Assembly (NCBI GenBank): GCA_963682175.1
Contig: OY821772.1
Location: 55,140,925-55,204,924 of the forward strand
DNA from: Triglochin maritima
Lineage: Eukaryota; Streptophyta; Magnoliopsida; Alismatales; Juncaginaceae
DNA: 64,000 nucleotides
Reading direction: 5' to 3'
Shown here: one piece after another, positions 49,101 through 60,838 of the stretch
Layout: each line of letters begins with the position of its first letter
Numbering within the stretch: the stretch's first letter is position 1
The notes under the pieces: generated by a model
What the model saw: only the letters and a program-made list of their open reading frames with translations
Told to the model about the DNA's origin: nothing
Database searches by the model: none
Made by a program: the position numbers and the translations under genes

Positions 49101-50597
49101 TTTGTAGGTCCCACTTCCCAGACTTTTTTGTATTAGGACACAATTGGTATTTCATGAATTGTGAGGATTGAACAATGAAAAAATATAATAGGATATGTAG
49201 TATGATGTGATCTGATCACGGTTAGTGGTTCATATAGTTATTAGAGTCTGTTGACTTTGACGGTGGAAACTGGGAATTTGAAGATACCAAAAGTGAGAAA
49301 TTATTGGTGCAACTTCATCTCATGCTTTCGTATGGTCCAATACAAACCAGATAACATAATAAAAGCTATGATTGTTCTCGCCTTAGAGCATTTTCTTAAG
49401 CCTGCATTGTGGTTTGGCTTGCATAGTGTACCTAATACTTATTCTACTACTAGAGGTAGGTATCGTGCCAACTAACGATGATTGCAAAGTTTGCGAATCC
49501 CTAAGGTTGTTGGTGCATGAATCAATCAACAGTTTACGGTGAACAGTGAACTTCAATTTATCATCCATGTTTTGTAAAAATGCTTGTGCACTGGAATCTT
49601 TTCTGATGGACATTGCTTCTATTTTTCTGCTATGATGTGTGAGAATGGTGTTAAAGAATAGTCTCTCCACTCATCACCAATTTGTTTTCAGTTAGATACT
49701 CACACTCCAATAAACGACCGTTCAGCTGTCTTGTGTCACAGTGTGGAGGAAAAATGTAGGATTCCCCAGGAAGGTTTTTGGATTGAAGAACCTAACAGGT
49801 CTCCATGACCTTATCCCTCTTGTTAACAATAGGAATTTCTTTCCAGTTGACACCATAACCAATTGAATCGTTCACTAGCCTACGAAATCTTAGGAGTTGA
49901 TGGTGGGAAACAATCTTCTATTTTCCTTGTTTAACTTGTCGTGCCTTCAACTTGGTGACCATAAAAGATTGGACGCAAACTTCAAATTCTCCATTCTCTT
50001 TTAGCCTTTGGGGATGGCATCACAAAATTAATCTCACAATTTAACCGCAACACTTGGCTGGTTTTTCACCTCTGTAAAACTCAAATACCTATGTGCGATA
50101 AAACTCAAAATACCTATGTACGATGTAGTGAAGATGATTCTATTAGAGTAACCTCAATTTTGTTTCGTAACTATTTAGGACTCAACAAATTTGAAGGTTG
50201 GATATGACAAAGGCATCTAACTGAGAAATGCCATTGCTTGTGTGATTGCAATCTTGTGTCCTGATGTGTCATGGTAAAATTGGCTAGAAATAGTATATGT
50301 TCTAGCAATAAGAGCTCTTTACGGATTTAATTTTGCAGGAACGAATATGGCAGAGGATCATACTCCAAGGCCAATTCCGGTAGGAGCAGTGGTAGTGGTG
50401 GTTCTGACGGAGATGGCGGAGTGTATGTAGGATCCCTAGGTATGATCTTTGGTGGCAATGGAGGCTACACTGGCAGCAGAGCAGTAACCTCGACGCCACT
50501 TATATCTCACATACTTGTGCAAATTTGCCTTGTGTTGGTAATTACGACTTCGTTTAGCCTTCCGTCCGTCTTGCCGTTGGATGTAATTAGCAGGTAA
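46102..50597 (+). CDS. pectate lyase (PL1), PMR6-type with GPI-like tail
   Basis: Four exons (46102-46208, 46302-46998, 47251-47645, 50339-50597) join in phase to 485 aa. The N-terminal 20 or so residues are a signal peptide ([17 protein letters not shown]). The PL1 domain runs from about residue 55 (NPIDDCWRC) to about 395, with [26 protein letters not shown] (calcium-binding Asp region) and the catalytic RxPxxR at 283-288 in exon 3. The fourth exon encodes a Gly/Ser-rich linker and a hydrophobic C-terminus ([17 protein letters not shown]), as in GPI-anchored PMR6/PLL13 of Arabidopsis. It should cleave de-esterified homogalacturonan in the apoplast by beta-elimination; in PMR6 the family affects powdery mildew susceptibility. 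Intron 3 is 2.7 kb, unusually long beside the other two (93 and 252 bp). Confidence 0.92.
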
Positions 50598-50877
50598 AAA
50601 ACATATATTTATTGCAAAGGAAAAGAAGGCAATTATTCACGTTTTGGCATTGGATGCTTCCCGGGGTTCCAGATTGGATCCATGATTTTGTACTATGCAA
50701 GAATCAGATTCCTGCACCTTTCTTTGTATGCAATGAGACCACGATTTACCACCTACTCAGGTGGAAACCTTGGCTAATCATGCTAATATACATTTTGAGG
50801 CGGGATTAAATCCAGTAACATATTTAACTTGCTCCTTAGTTAAGCAATATTGCTTCAGATCTAGTACCTGTAGTCAT

Positions 50878-51430
50878 GTGTTTTTTGTTGCCTTGTTGGA
50901 TGGGATTGTATGATGTATCTTGGTATTATTGACGTGGATTGCACACGTTGGTTACTAATTTTATAGTGAAAAAAGTGAAAGATCATCCGACGTAAGACCC
51001 GGTGTCGTATTGGGCCGCCAAGATAAGGTTCATGGGCCTGGCCGGCCGGCACGGTCCAACAACTATAATAGCTGTTGGCTAACGGGCTGGACCCGGAACG
51101 GCCCGGATCAGGCCTGTGGGCCAGACCGGGCCCGGGTACCGGCTTATCGGTGACAATGTGACATTGGTGCTGTTATTTATCAATCATTAAGTGTTAAACG
51201 GGGAAAAGGGAATTCCATGGGGGCGTATTAGTAGACAGCCTAAGAACTGAGTTCCATTAATAAAGATGAAATGGTTCATTTACAAGTACAAGCTGGATCA
51301 AATTTGATTTCGCCCACATGCTTGATAAATAGGTTCAAGCTTGGTTGGGCATGTTCCTATGTTTGGGCATTGGTTTTAGTTTCAGATTCGAAACTAACCC
51401 ATCTACAATTTATAAAGCAAATATTTTTTA
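50878..51430. repeat. dispersed repeat, copy 2, with a GC-rich insertion
   Basis: It is collinear with 41105-41480 but carries about 160-170 extra bases at roughly 50992-51161, rich in GGGCC and CCGG. A small hairpin (CCAACA...TGTTGG) lies near its centre. Precise ends of the insert are ambiguous. Confidence 0.72.
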
Positions 51431-51934
51431 TTTTTAGAAGTGAAGAATTTTTTTCTTAAATACTTAAATCTAGCATTTAAAAAAAAAGTTAGGTGGATTA
51501 TTAGAAAATATTAGTTTGGAATGACTGTGAAGTGTGAACCACAACTCGTTCCTACAAAAAGCATCCAAAATGGCAAGCAGTTTGATAGCTATCACGACCT
51601 ACCCAAATTAGAGGTAATAACCCTCAATCACAGTTTCAAATATAAGCAAAGCAGATACTAAGAAGTCCCAGTCTTAATCAAGCAAAACATTTCGCCTCTG
51701 GGAAGTGGAAGGATCCCTTTATCCCTTCGACTTCGAGTCAACCCGTACTCCTCGAGTAAATCTAGAGATATTAACGTGTTAACTATAACTTTCATCCTTG
51801 GTATCTTTTTTATTTTGATACTAGTCACCACACATTAGAGATGTAAACAAATGATATCCCGTATAAATATAACTTGTACGTGTATGAAAGCTAACCGTAA
51901 CACTAGGTTGACGAACTTAGCCAGAATCATATAG

Positions 51935-52347
51935 TGTAGAAATGTAGAAGAAGTATCTTGAACATAAAAGATGATCTCTCCTCAATTGAGTTGAATGAGG
52001 AAGAAGTGATTGTATTTATATTCTGATGGTATGATGCACAAGTTACAGTAATCAATATGAGATTAATCTAAGGTTTACAAATAACAAATATTAATAAAAC
52101 TTTGTATTGAGATATCTGAGCCTAATGGGCCACGTCTAGATGTGTTGGGCTTTGATCCTTAACATATAGGAATGCAGTATCAAACTTCGAAAATCTTTTG
52201 TCCAATTTGTCTTGTGGTGGTTGTTTCTCGTCTTCTTATCAATATATAAAGACATTTTAAGCTCTTAAATCTACAAATACATGTATCAAACCACAGCAGC
52301 AAATTAATCTAAAATTCACATGTGTTTAACGCAAAGACCTGTAGACC
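51935..52347 (-). repeat. 3' LTR of the old Copia element
   Basis: It matches 60137-60553 in the same orientation. The inner boundary, near GACCTGTAGACCTC, is diverged. Confidence 0.88.
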
Positions 52348-53379
52348 TCTTAAATCTACGATTCCTAAGAAATAGTGTAAAGAGCCAAGATTTTTAAGAG
52401 AAAAGAAGGAGTTGAGAGTAGATACAACCTGATCCATAACCGAACTGGAGCTACATGTTAGGATTATATCATCAACATAAACGAGTGCAATGATAATGTG
52501 AGCACCTATTCTAAGAATAAATAAGGAATTGTCAGATTTAGAAAAAATAAAACCAAGTAATTGCATTTTGTCTGCTAGTTTCTTACACCAGGCTCGAGGC
52601 GCCTGTTTTAAGCCATAGAGAGATTTGTGAAAACGACAAACATGCTGGGGAAGATTTGGGTTTGTGAACCCTGGAGGTTGGGGCATATATACTTCCTTAT
52701 GTAAATCTCCATGTAAGAAGACATTGTTAACGTCCAATTGTCTTATAGGCCATTGTTTGGAGAGAGCAATAGATAAAATAATACGTATTGTGACACCTTT
52801 GACAACAGGACTAAATGTTTCGTCGTAATCTAGTCCAGGCTCCTGGTGGTACCCATTAGCTACTAGACAAGCCTTATACCTGCTAACAGACCCATCTGGA
52901 TTTCTTTTTATTTTAAAAACTCATTTACATCCTACTACATTAGAAGCAGAACTAGATGGAACTAACGACTATGTTCCATTGGAAATCAGAGCATTGTACT
53001 CATCAGACATAGCTTGTCGTCATCTACCATCCTTAGCAGCAGTTGTGAAGCAAGTTGGTTCAGTGTCAGAAAGAGAGGTGGAGGGAAGTGGGTATTTGGT
53101 GGTGGTATAAACTTGATAGTCAGGGAACTGTTTGGATTTCCTGGTGCGATCCTTGGCTCTGGTTGCCATGGGGCGAGGTAGTGGATGTGGTGATGGTGAA
53201 GGAGGTGGTGAAGTAGGTATAGTTGTTTGAGTTGGTTGTGCTGGTGTGTCTATGTCTGTGATATGGTAGGTAGAGGTATTATGATTAGGGTGTTGTGTTG
53301 TGATTGGGGGTGATGTGAGAAGGATGAAGGGTAGTGGAAGAAACTGCTGCTGGGGCAAATGGAGGGACTATGTTAGATG
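52348..53379 (-). pseudogene. Copia reverse transcriptase and IN-RT linker, broken
   Basis: A Ser/Pro/Thr-rich linker (about 53358-53020) leads into RT, with [35 protein letters not shown] and [10 protein letters not shown]. Three stops, at 53020-53022, 52969-52971 and 52921-52923, each stand where Copia RTs have Trp, consistent with G-to-A changes at methylated cytosines on the opposite strand. The frame ends near 52309, so RNase H is missing or unrecognisable. Confidence 0.85.
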
Positions 53380-55482
53380 TGAAGGGAATGTGTTCTAAAA
53401 GTTTTACTTTTAAATGTCAATTATTATGAATTGAATGAGAAATCATTTTGTTCCTTGTTTATGTTATTCGTCTTTTAGAAGTGTTAAGGAAGAGGCTCTT
53501 GGTCCTTAACCGTAGAGCTCTGAAAGATATTGGTTTGCATAAAACAAAAGATATTCGCAATCATGGTAATTAACATGGAACATTAATTACCGAGTTAAGA
53601 TTGTCGTGTTGGTCATAGATCATTGTAGCTCTACAAGTGAGTGACAACACGGGTATGCAAAAGAGGAAAATATTACTTTTGTATACTGAATAGACCTAAT
53701 AAGTAAAATATTATAGAAATGTGTTTCTGTGTCATTAATATTTTACTGTGTCTTTGGTCCTTTGATATGAGACTTATATCTAATCACTTAAGGAGTTCTT
53801 AATTAGACTAGTGTCTTGAGCTATCGATGAGTGTAGTGTAAAGGCATTAGTTGGTTAAGTACAACTTTTGTTGGAGAAGATAGTTAGTCAAAAGACTATC
53901 ATTGCCCCTCTTAATTGAGTGATGATATTAGTGGGCCCCTTGATAAAGCAAAGTTATAATGTGCACAATGTGATTTGAGTTAAGTCACATATTTATAACT
54001 AGCTTAAAGAGATCAAGAAATGAATACTAATACAAAGATGACACAATACTACTTTGTGTGTATTCTCAATATCATGAGGCAAGGGACGGACACAAGTGGT
54101 GCACTCCATCACTAAATGGATCGGGTTTTGGTTCGAGTGGAATTAAGACATCTAACTAATTGGGAGCTATAATGTGTAGCTAGATACCGCTTATAGCTTG
54201 TGATATTAAGCTCTTAATATCACTGCCAACTTAGTTTAGATCCTCCCATAGGTCACACCGCAAAAAACCGTGAAACAAGAAGCTTGATTTTTGGTTCATA
54301 TGATGTGTCGGGTTTCTCATAGAAAATATGACACATGTGGTGAACAAGTAAAATCAATTATGTTGTATATATAACATAATTAGAATCATGATAAATTCAT
54401 ATGAGATGCATATATTATGGGGTACAATAATTTATTGTTGCATAGGATAATATATTGCATAAGTTGTGAATTTGCTAAAACCCCCAAGTTCAAATTTTGT
54501 TGGAAATAAATCCAAAATTTGAAATAGGCAAAATCGGGTAGAAGTTCGGTAATCCGTTGAGGTTCGGTCAACCGAACGTGGAACGGATAATCATAATTGA
54601 TTGACCGAACTTGACCAAAGTGCCTGGAACTTTGGTACGGTGTACCGAACCAAAATCGGTCGACCGAATAATATTAAGTTCCGATATTTTCGGTTAACCG
54701 AATGGCACTCGGTCTTAGACGAGAATTCGTCCGATCGGTTAAGGAGAATTTTTCCCTTTAAGAATCGGTCATCCGTCTAGTACTCGGTCAACCAATCGTG
54801 ACATATTCGGTTAACCGAATGGGTCTCGGTCAACCGAACAACGATTGATTTTCTGCCTTTGATTATTAAGAGATTAATTTGATCGATGGTTGGATTAGCT
54901 CCAAATTTGGTCAAACATTTTATGGGTGCATATAATGTATTATGGAATTAGTTTGTGAGAGAAATTGTCATAAAACCGTGGCTAAAGAATAGCCATGATT
55001 AAGAGTAAGATTGGAACCTATAAATAGGTCCTTATTCTCCCTAATTGTGACACACAATTCAGAAATTATTTTCTCTCCTAATTCACTACTAAAACCCACG
55101 AAAATTCTCTTAGTTTTCTAAGTCTTTGGAAGGAGAAATCTCAGAGGCTAAGGAAGGGGTTTGTAGCTAGATTCTAAGCTTGTTTGGAGATCGATTGGCT
55201 AGCTTCTTTCTCTCCAACCTTGTTTAGGGTTTCGGTGAACACTCGGAGGCTCCCGGCGCGGCGAGAAGCATCCCCAACGTCTCCGAATCTTCAAGAAGTT
55301 TTTGAGAACTTCTAGGTATGAATTTTGGAGTCCCTTCGTGTTTGTTTTAATAGAGTTTTGAAACTAGATGTTAAAACAAACCGATGCATGCATGAAATAA
55401 ATTCTAGAAAATTGAAAATTGATCCTTATTATACATAAAAATTTTGAAAATATATATGTATAATTAAACATGAAATCCCACA
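53380..55482 (+). mobile_element. solo LTR 4, nested in the Copia IN-RT linker
   Basis: A 2,103-bp insertion starts TGAAGGGAATGTG and ends TGAAATCCCACA, with TSD AGATG at 53375-53379 and 55483-55487. The TATA-like TATAAATAGG near 55018 suggests + orientation. It holds CGGTCGACCG-type motifs at about 54545-54850 and a donor-like TAG|GTATGA near 55314. It is not detectably similar to solo LTRs 1-3 outside the motif. Confidence 0.87.
54545..54850. repeat. CGGTYAACCG/CGGTCGACCG motifs in solo LTR 4
   Basis: Roughly ten copies or variants: GTTCGGTCAACCGAAC, ATCGGTCGACCGAAT, TTCGGTTAACCGAAT twice, CTCGGTCAACCAAT and CTCGGTCAACCGAAC. Here the central dinucleotide is often AA or TA rather than GA. 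Confidence 0.82.
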
Positions 55483-55996
55483 AGATGTACAAGGAGAAGG
55501 TATGGTAGATGAACGCAAGGTTCTACTGCCAAATACCTGGTTCTCTTTATTTATAGGCTCATCATGGAAAGGAAAATGGTTTTCATTAAAAATGACATTA
55601 GGAGAAATGAAAGTGCGCCCTGATAAAACATGTAGACATTTATAGCCTTTATGAGATGGACTGTACCCTAGAAAGACACAAAGTTTAGAACGTGGTTGTA
55701 GTTTATTCAATGTATAAGGTCGTAAACATGGATAACAAGCACAACCAAACACTCGAAAACGTTTGTAGTCAGGTGGTCGACCGAAAAGCTTTTGAAATGG
55801 AGAAATATTATGAGAAACAAAGCGAGTTAGACTATTAATCAGAAAACATGCAGTAGAAAAAGCTTCAACCCAAAAACTATTTGGAACATAAGAGTGAGTT
55901 AACAAGGATAAACCATTGTCAATTATATGTTGGTGTTTTCGTTCAATAGTCCCATTTTGCTGATGAATATGGGGACAATAAATTCTATGTAAAATG

Positions 55997-57518
55997 TGTT
56001 GGCTTTTTGGCCTTAATCTATGTTTTGATGATTTAATTAACCTAATCTTAATTATGATCATGTAGAGTAGCACACATATTACAATGCATATATATTGCTT
56101 TGTGCTAACATCTACAAGTGATCAAGACTCAAGGAAGAAAGGAAAATAAGTCAAGACATGTAATCAAGCTCATTTGAAGACATGTATTTTGTATTTCTTT
56201 GAGTCTTTAGGAACTTGTGTATTTTGAGCATACTTGAGCTAAAATCAACTTAAACACACACTAGGTTCCTCATAGAAGTCACACACGAAATTTCACATAA
56301 TTTGGACTTCAATAGATCACCCAAACTTAGATCGGAAAACACTAAACCTGAACCCTAACTGTCTGCCCACATTTGGTCGACCGCAACAGGTCGTTCGGTC
56401 GACCGGATGATCAAGTATTCTGTTTGTGTTTCCCTGTCTGGTTTCAGTCGACCGCCCATCTCTTTCGGTCGACCGTTTGAACTTAATTTTCCGACCGTTA
56501 TTCTTGTCGTATATACCCAACAGTCGTATTCGTATTAAACCAAAAATACCCCAAATACATTTCATGTATCGGTCGACCGAGGACCAAGATCGGTCGACCG
56601 TTTGTCCATCTCTTGACAAACCCGAATCTCCTGTTGAAAAACGGTCGACCGCTAGACCTGTTCCGGTCGACCAAATATCTAATTGTTTGTCAACCCCAAA
56701 GTGCCTGGACGAAATCGGTCGACCGAACCCTTTTCTTGTGTTCGACCGATGACTTAAGTGTACCTAAGTCGTAGCGTTAGGCGGTCGACCGTTACCGAAC
56801 CGGTCGACTGAACTTAGTTCAAAACTGCCAAACGGTCGACCGTTCATCCCGATCCGGTCGACCGAATTCATCCAGAATTGGGTCCTGCAGGTTCTGTTTT
56901 GTGTAATCACACATCAACTCATACCCAATCAATCCCAACGGCTCTATTCTCTCTAATGCCTATATAAGGAGTTGTAAAACACATTTTAACACAACTCTCT
57001 CACTCATACTTGTCCAATACATTAGAGAGAAACTCAACACACTCAAAACCTCAAACCTTCCACACTTTAATCACAAATCCAATCACATTCAAGTGTGCTC
57101 AAGTTTAGAGAGTGTGTTCCACTCAAGTTGGTTGCTGTCAAAGTGAAGTAAAGGTTTCGGTGAAAGCCCGAAGCATTCCTCTCGGATTGTGAGAGAAGAA
57201 AGTCAAGCTCGCGAGGTTGTTCGCGGAGTTTGTTTTGTAAAAGGTGTTCTCTCCCGGCCCGGAACGGGGAGTGGTTAGTGAAGACGTAGGCGGAGCTCGC
57301 GGAGTCGAGCGGAGTTTACAAGAGAGGACTAGGACCCAGGTGGGGTGCCGAACCTCTATAAAATCCCCGTGTGATTGTGGTTTACTTATTTAGTCCCCAC
57401 TTGCTTGTATTTGTTTTAAATTCCGCTGCATCATCTTTTGACTTGCAAGTAGAGTTTGTTTAGGATTATATTTGTTAATCAGCCTTAATTGTGGACCCAT
57501 AACCCACACGATCCTACA
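55997..57518 (+). mobile_element. solo LTR 5, nested in the Copia integrase
   Basis: 1,522 bp starting TGTTGGCTTTTTGG and ending GATCCTACA, with TSD AAATG at 55992-55996 and 57519-57523. The TATA-like CCTATATAAGG near 56960 suggests + orientation. The U3 part carries CGGTCGACCG motifs at 56372-56870, upstream of the TATA box. The ends resemble Tork/SIRE-type Copia LTRs; that placement is inferred. Confidence 0.9.
56372..56870. repeat. CGGTCGACCG palindromes in solo LTR 5
   Basis: About 15 copies or variants in 500 bp, including exact CGGTCGACCG near 56464, 56570, 56590, 56642, 56715, 56781, 56833 and 56857. Confidence 0.88.
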
Positions 57519-57694
57519 AAATGTCATGCGTTTCAAGAAACTTAGAAACAGATTGAAAATCCCCACCCCGGTCACTCTGAAAAGATTTTATTTTGGTAGA
57601 AAAATAGGTTTCGACTTGTGTTTTAAAAATTTGAAAACTTTGAAGAATATCAGATTTAAGGGTTATTGGAAAAAACCAAGTACATCTGCTAAAA

Positions 57695-59444
57695 TCATCT
57701 AAAAAGGAGACGTAATAGTGACAACCAGATGTGGAAACGGTAGGAGAGGGTCCCCAAACATCGACATAAATCAATTGTAAGAGTGCGAAAAAACGGTTGA
57801 CTATTATTTTTTATTAAGGGACAGGTGTTACAAAAATGTGGTTTTTGAGAACCAGATATAGGTAAATGATTTTTATGAATTATAGAATTTACTGTTTGAG
57901 CATTAGGATGCCCAAGACGATTATGCCAAGTATTAACAGAAGTTCGTTCAGACAAAATTACCAAGTTGACCAAGGATGGTTTGGAAATGTGAAGTTTGTA
58001 GAGGCTGTTCTCAAGTTGCCCTTGGAGAATGACGTGACCCGAGAAGAGATCCTTCACAAAGCAATGAAAGGGATAAAATTCAAAATAAGCATTGTTGTCT
58101 TTTGAAAACTGAGCAACACTTAAAAGTTTCTTTGTAACCAAGGGAACGAAAAATACTTTATGCATTCTTAAGGAACGAGTGTGAGAAGAAATAGTAAAGG
58201 ATCCACTACGAAGAATAGGCAAACCTGTGCCATTGGCAGTGCGAATGTTCTCACCACCATTGTAGTCAGTGGAGGTCTGGAATGAGGCGTCGTCATTTGT
58301 CAGATGATTTGTTGCACCGGAGTCTGGGTACCATGCATCATCAAAAATTTGACAGGAGCTAGCCATCATAGCAGAGAGGGGTGCAGAAGCAGTGAAGGAA
58401 GGGCCGTAACGTTGGTAACATTGAAGGGCATTGTGCCCCATTTTGGAGCAAAATTGGCATTGGATTTTCGGGCGCTGGGAGTTATTGTGCGGAGGAAACG
58501 GTGGTCGTTGTCCAGTGTTGGAACCACCAGGAGGACCAGGATGGTTGTTGTTGTTGCGAAAACGCCCCCGACCCCGTCCACGTCCTCGGTTGTTGCGAGT
58601 GTGGTTGTAGTTGTCCAGGTGTCCAGACTTGACTGCTGTGTTGGCGGAGGCATCAGAGGGGAGAGTTTGTTGAAGACGGAGTTCCTGGCTGAGAAACATG
58701 CCATGGAGGTCCTCCACAGTTATGGATTCAGTGCGTGTGGACACAGAGGTGACGAAAGACTCGTATTCAGAGCCAAGTCCAGAGAGGACGTGAAGAACAA
58801 GATCAAAGTCAGTAACATGGTGTGCGACAGCGGCAAGGTTATCAACGATGGTTTTCATTTTTTGAAGGTAGTCGAAGATAGGAGATCTCATTTTTTGTGG
58901 TTTGCAACTGGAGACGGAGTTGGATAATACAAGTACGAGAATGTGAGGCAAAAAGTCATTCTAACGTGGTCCAAAAAGTAGAGGAGGAGTTACAACCAAC
59001 AACATGCGCAAGAACTCCCTCTGTCAAGGATGACAATAGCCAGCCTAAAAGAAGTTGGTCTTGCTTCTGCCAATACAAAAAGGCAGGATTTATTGTTGTG
59101 GGATTTTCAGTGGTGAACTCGGGAAGGCAAGGGAAAATGTCGTCCAAGTAAACAAACAGATCATGACCTCGTATGATCGGAAGGATCTGTGAACGCCAAA
59201 CTAAAAAGTTGTTCCGATCTAGGCGCACATGCACCGTAAAGGAAAGGTTTGAAATAAGTGTCATCGGGGTCAATGATACTACCGAAGAGTTAGAGGTAGT
59301 AGACCCATTCATTTGAATAAGCAAGACAATACCTAAAGAGAGAAGAAACGACAGTTGAACAAGTTGATAAAAGTAAAAAAAAGGAAAAAAAGAAGTCGAT
59401 AGCTTAATACAGATCAAGAATGATGCGCAATAGCTCAGGACCAA
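57695..59444 (-). pseudogene. Copia GAG, protease and GAG-pre-integrase, broken
   Basis: GAG N-terminal part (HVRLDRNNFLVWRSQILPII) in 59444-58956; a frame change near 58953; GAG C-terminal part with the CCHC knuckle CQFCSKMGHNALQC; protease WYPDSGATNHLTND; and WHNRLGHPN. The segment after 57800 shifts frame into the integrase. The leader from 59445 to 60119 has no reliable gene. Confidence 0.87.
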
Positions 59445-60119
59445 GCAAAGAACGTTGATCGGAGCAAAACCAAATATATAATGCGTTCATGCTTAATATT
59501 CCAAAAAGAAGAAAGAAAAGAAAGAAAAATAAAATAAAGTGTTTGTGCTTTCAGTGATTCGTGCATATGCTCAGGATCAGATCTGGGAAGATCACGATCG
59601 GAGTAAAATAATGCACAAGAACCAGTTCTTGAACAACCAAGAATGAAGCTTAACAAAAATATACTAGAAAAAGAGAGAAAGGAAAGAGAAAAAAACGATG
59701 AACCAAATCTTGCAAAACAACAATAACAGACAAACTGGAAAAAAGAGAGGAAAACAGATGTATTACAAATCCGATGAAGATCAAGAGAAGGAGATGCGGC
59801 GGAAACGAAAAACCCTAGAAAGCATTGTGTGAAAGAAAATGCGGAAAACAGAAAAGAAATGAATATATATGAGAAGAGTAGAGGATAGGAAGCGTCAGAT
59901 GGTTTTGTGTTTGTTTGTTGGCCGTTGGATTCTGGAGTTTGTGTTTCTTTAGGTGGAATCCGGAGGAGAGGTTGAAGGCGAATGTGGTGGAGACGCATGG
60001 CTGGTGAAAGATGGGTTGAATGAGGCGGTCTGGTGTGGTGGGCTTAGGTGATATGGGATGGGTTTGTTTTCAGAACAGGAAGAGGAAGATGATGGATCTT
60101 GAAGTGTTAACTTCTAAAG

Positions 60120-60136
60120 GGTGACTCTTGATACCA
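60120..60136 (-). other. primer-binding site of the old Copia element
   Basis: On the minus strand TGGTATCAAGAGTCACC directly follows the LTR end CTACA, matching initiator Met-tRNA with an extra A. Confidence 0.83.
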
Positions 60137-60553
60137 TGTAGAAATGTAGAAGAAGTATCTTGAACATAAAAGACGATCTCTCCTCAATCGAGTTGATTGA
60201 GGGAGATGTGATTGTATTTATACTCCGATGGTATGATGTACAAGTTACAGTAATCAATATGTGACTAATCTAAGGTTTACAAATAACAAATATGAATAAA
60301 ACTTTGTATTGAGATATCTGGGCCTAATGGGACACGTCTGGATGTGTTGGACTTTGATCCTTAACATATAGGAATGCAATATCAAACTTCGAAAATCTTT
60401 TGTCCAATTCGTCTTGTGGTAGTTGTTTCTCGTCTTCTTATCAATATAAAAAGACATTTCAAGCTCTTAAATCTACAAATATATGTATCAAACCACGGCA
60501 ACAAACTAATCTAAAATTCACACGCGTTTGACGCAGAGACCTATTGACCTACA
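60137..60553 (-). repeat. 5' LTR of the old Copia element
   Basis: 417 bp, TGTAGGTCAATAGG to CATTTCTACA on the minus strand. It contains the ATTGAGGAGAGATC block shared with the 3' LTR. Confidence 0.9.
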
Positions 60554-60838
60554 AAAACATCTTGCACATGCAGAAAGATCAGAGACTGTATCGGATCCGC
60601 ATCCCAGTCGCATTATCTTGCCTTCCTGAACCATGGACCAACCAACAGCTCAAGGCTGCCTATCGGTTATGGATCGGAAGATCCGAAGACCCGAATAGAA
60701 GTCCAGTAATATAAACAACTCACCACACCAATCAGCACCTCTTTCAGTACCGGCGCTCTTCCTCGAAATCCCGCAGGAACCTTTTCTTTCTCCTACCCGG
60801 CGATCTTCTCCGGCGCCGATCGTTATCGGACATCCACA

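Larger units (their letters stand above)
55488..57774 (-). pseudogene. Copia integrase, split by solo LTR 5
   Basis: The N-terminal side (57774-57519) carries YVDVWGPSP and FQSDRGGDF (two catalytic Asp). The C-terminal side (55996-55488) carries NGTIERKH (Glu), FGCACYPCLRPY and FLGYSPSHKGYKC. The two halves are separated by the LTR at 55997-57518. Confidence 0.88.
51935..60553 (-). mobile_element. old Ty1/Copia retrotransposon with two nested solo LTRs
   Basis: Read on the minus strand: 5' LTR 60553-60137, primer-binding site TGGTATCAAGAG at 60136-60125, leader, GAG, PR, IN, RT, 3' LTR 52347-51935. The LTRs (about 415 bp, TGTAG...CTACA) differ at roughly 7% over the part compared, so the element is older than the one at 19945. 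No matching TSD is visible (flanks ATATAG and AAAAC). Insertions at 53380-55482 and 55997-57518 account for about 3.6 kb. Confidence 0.92.

Noticed and set aside
59435..59998. 187-aa ORF in the leader of the old Copia element
   Set aside because: Phe/Ser-rich low-complexity frame in the untranslated leader, with no GAG-like features.
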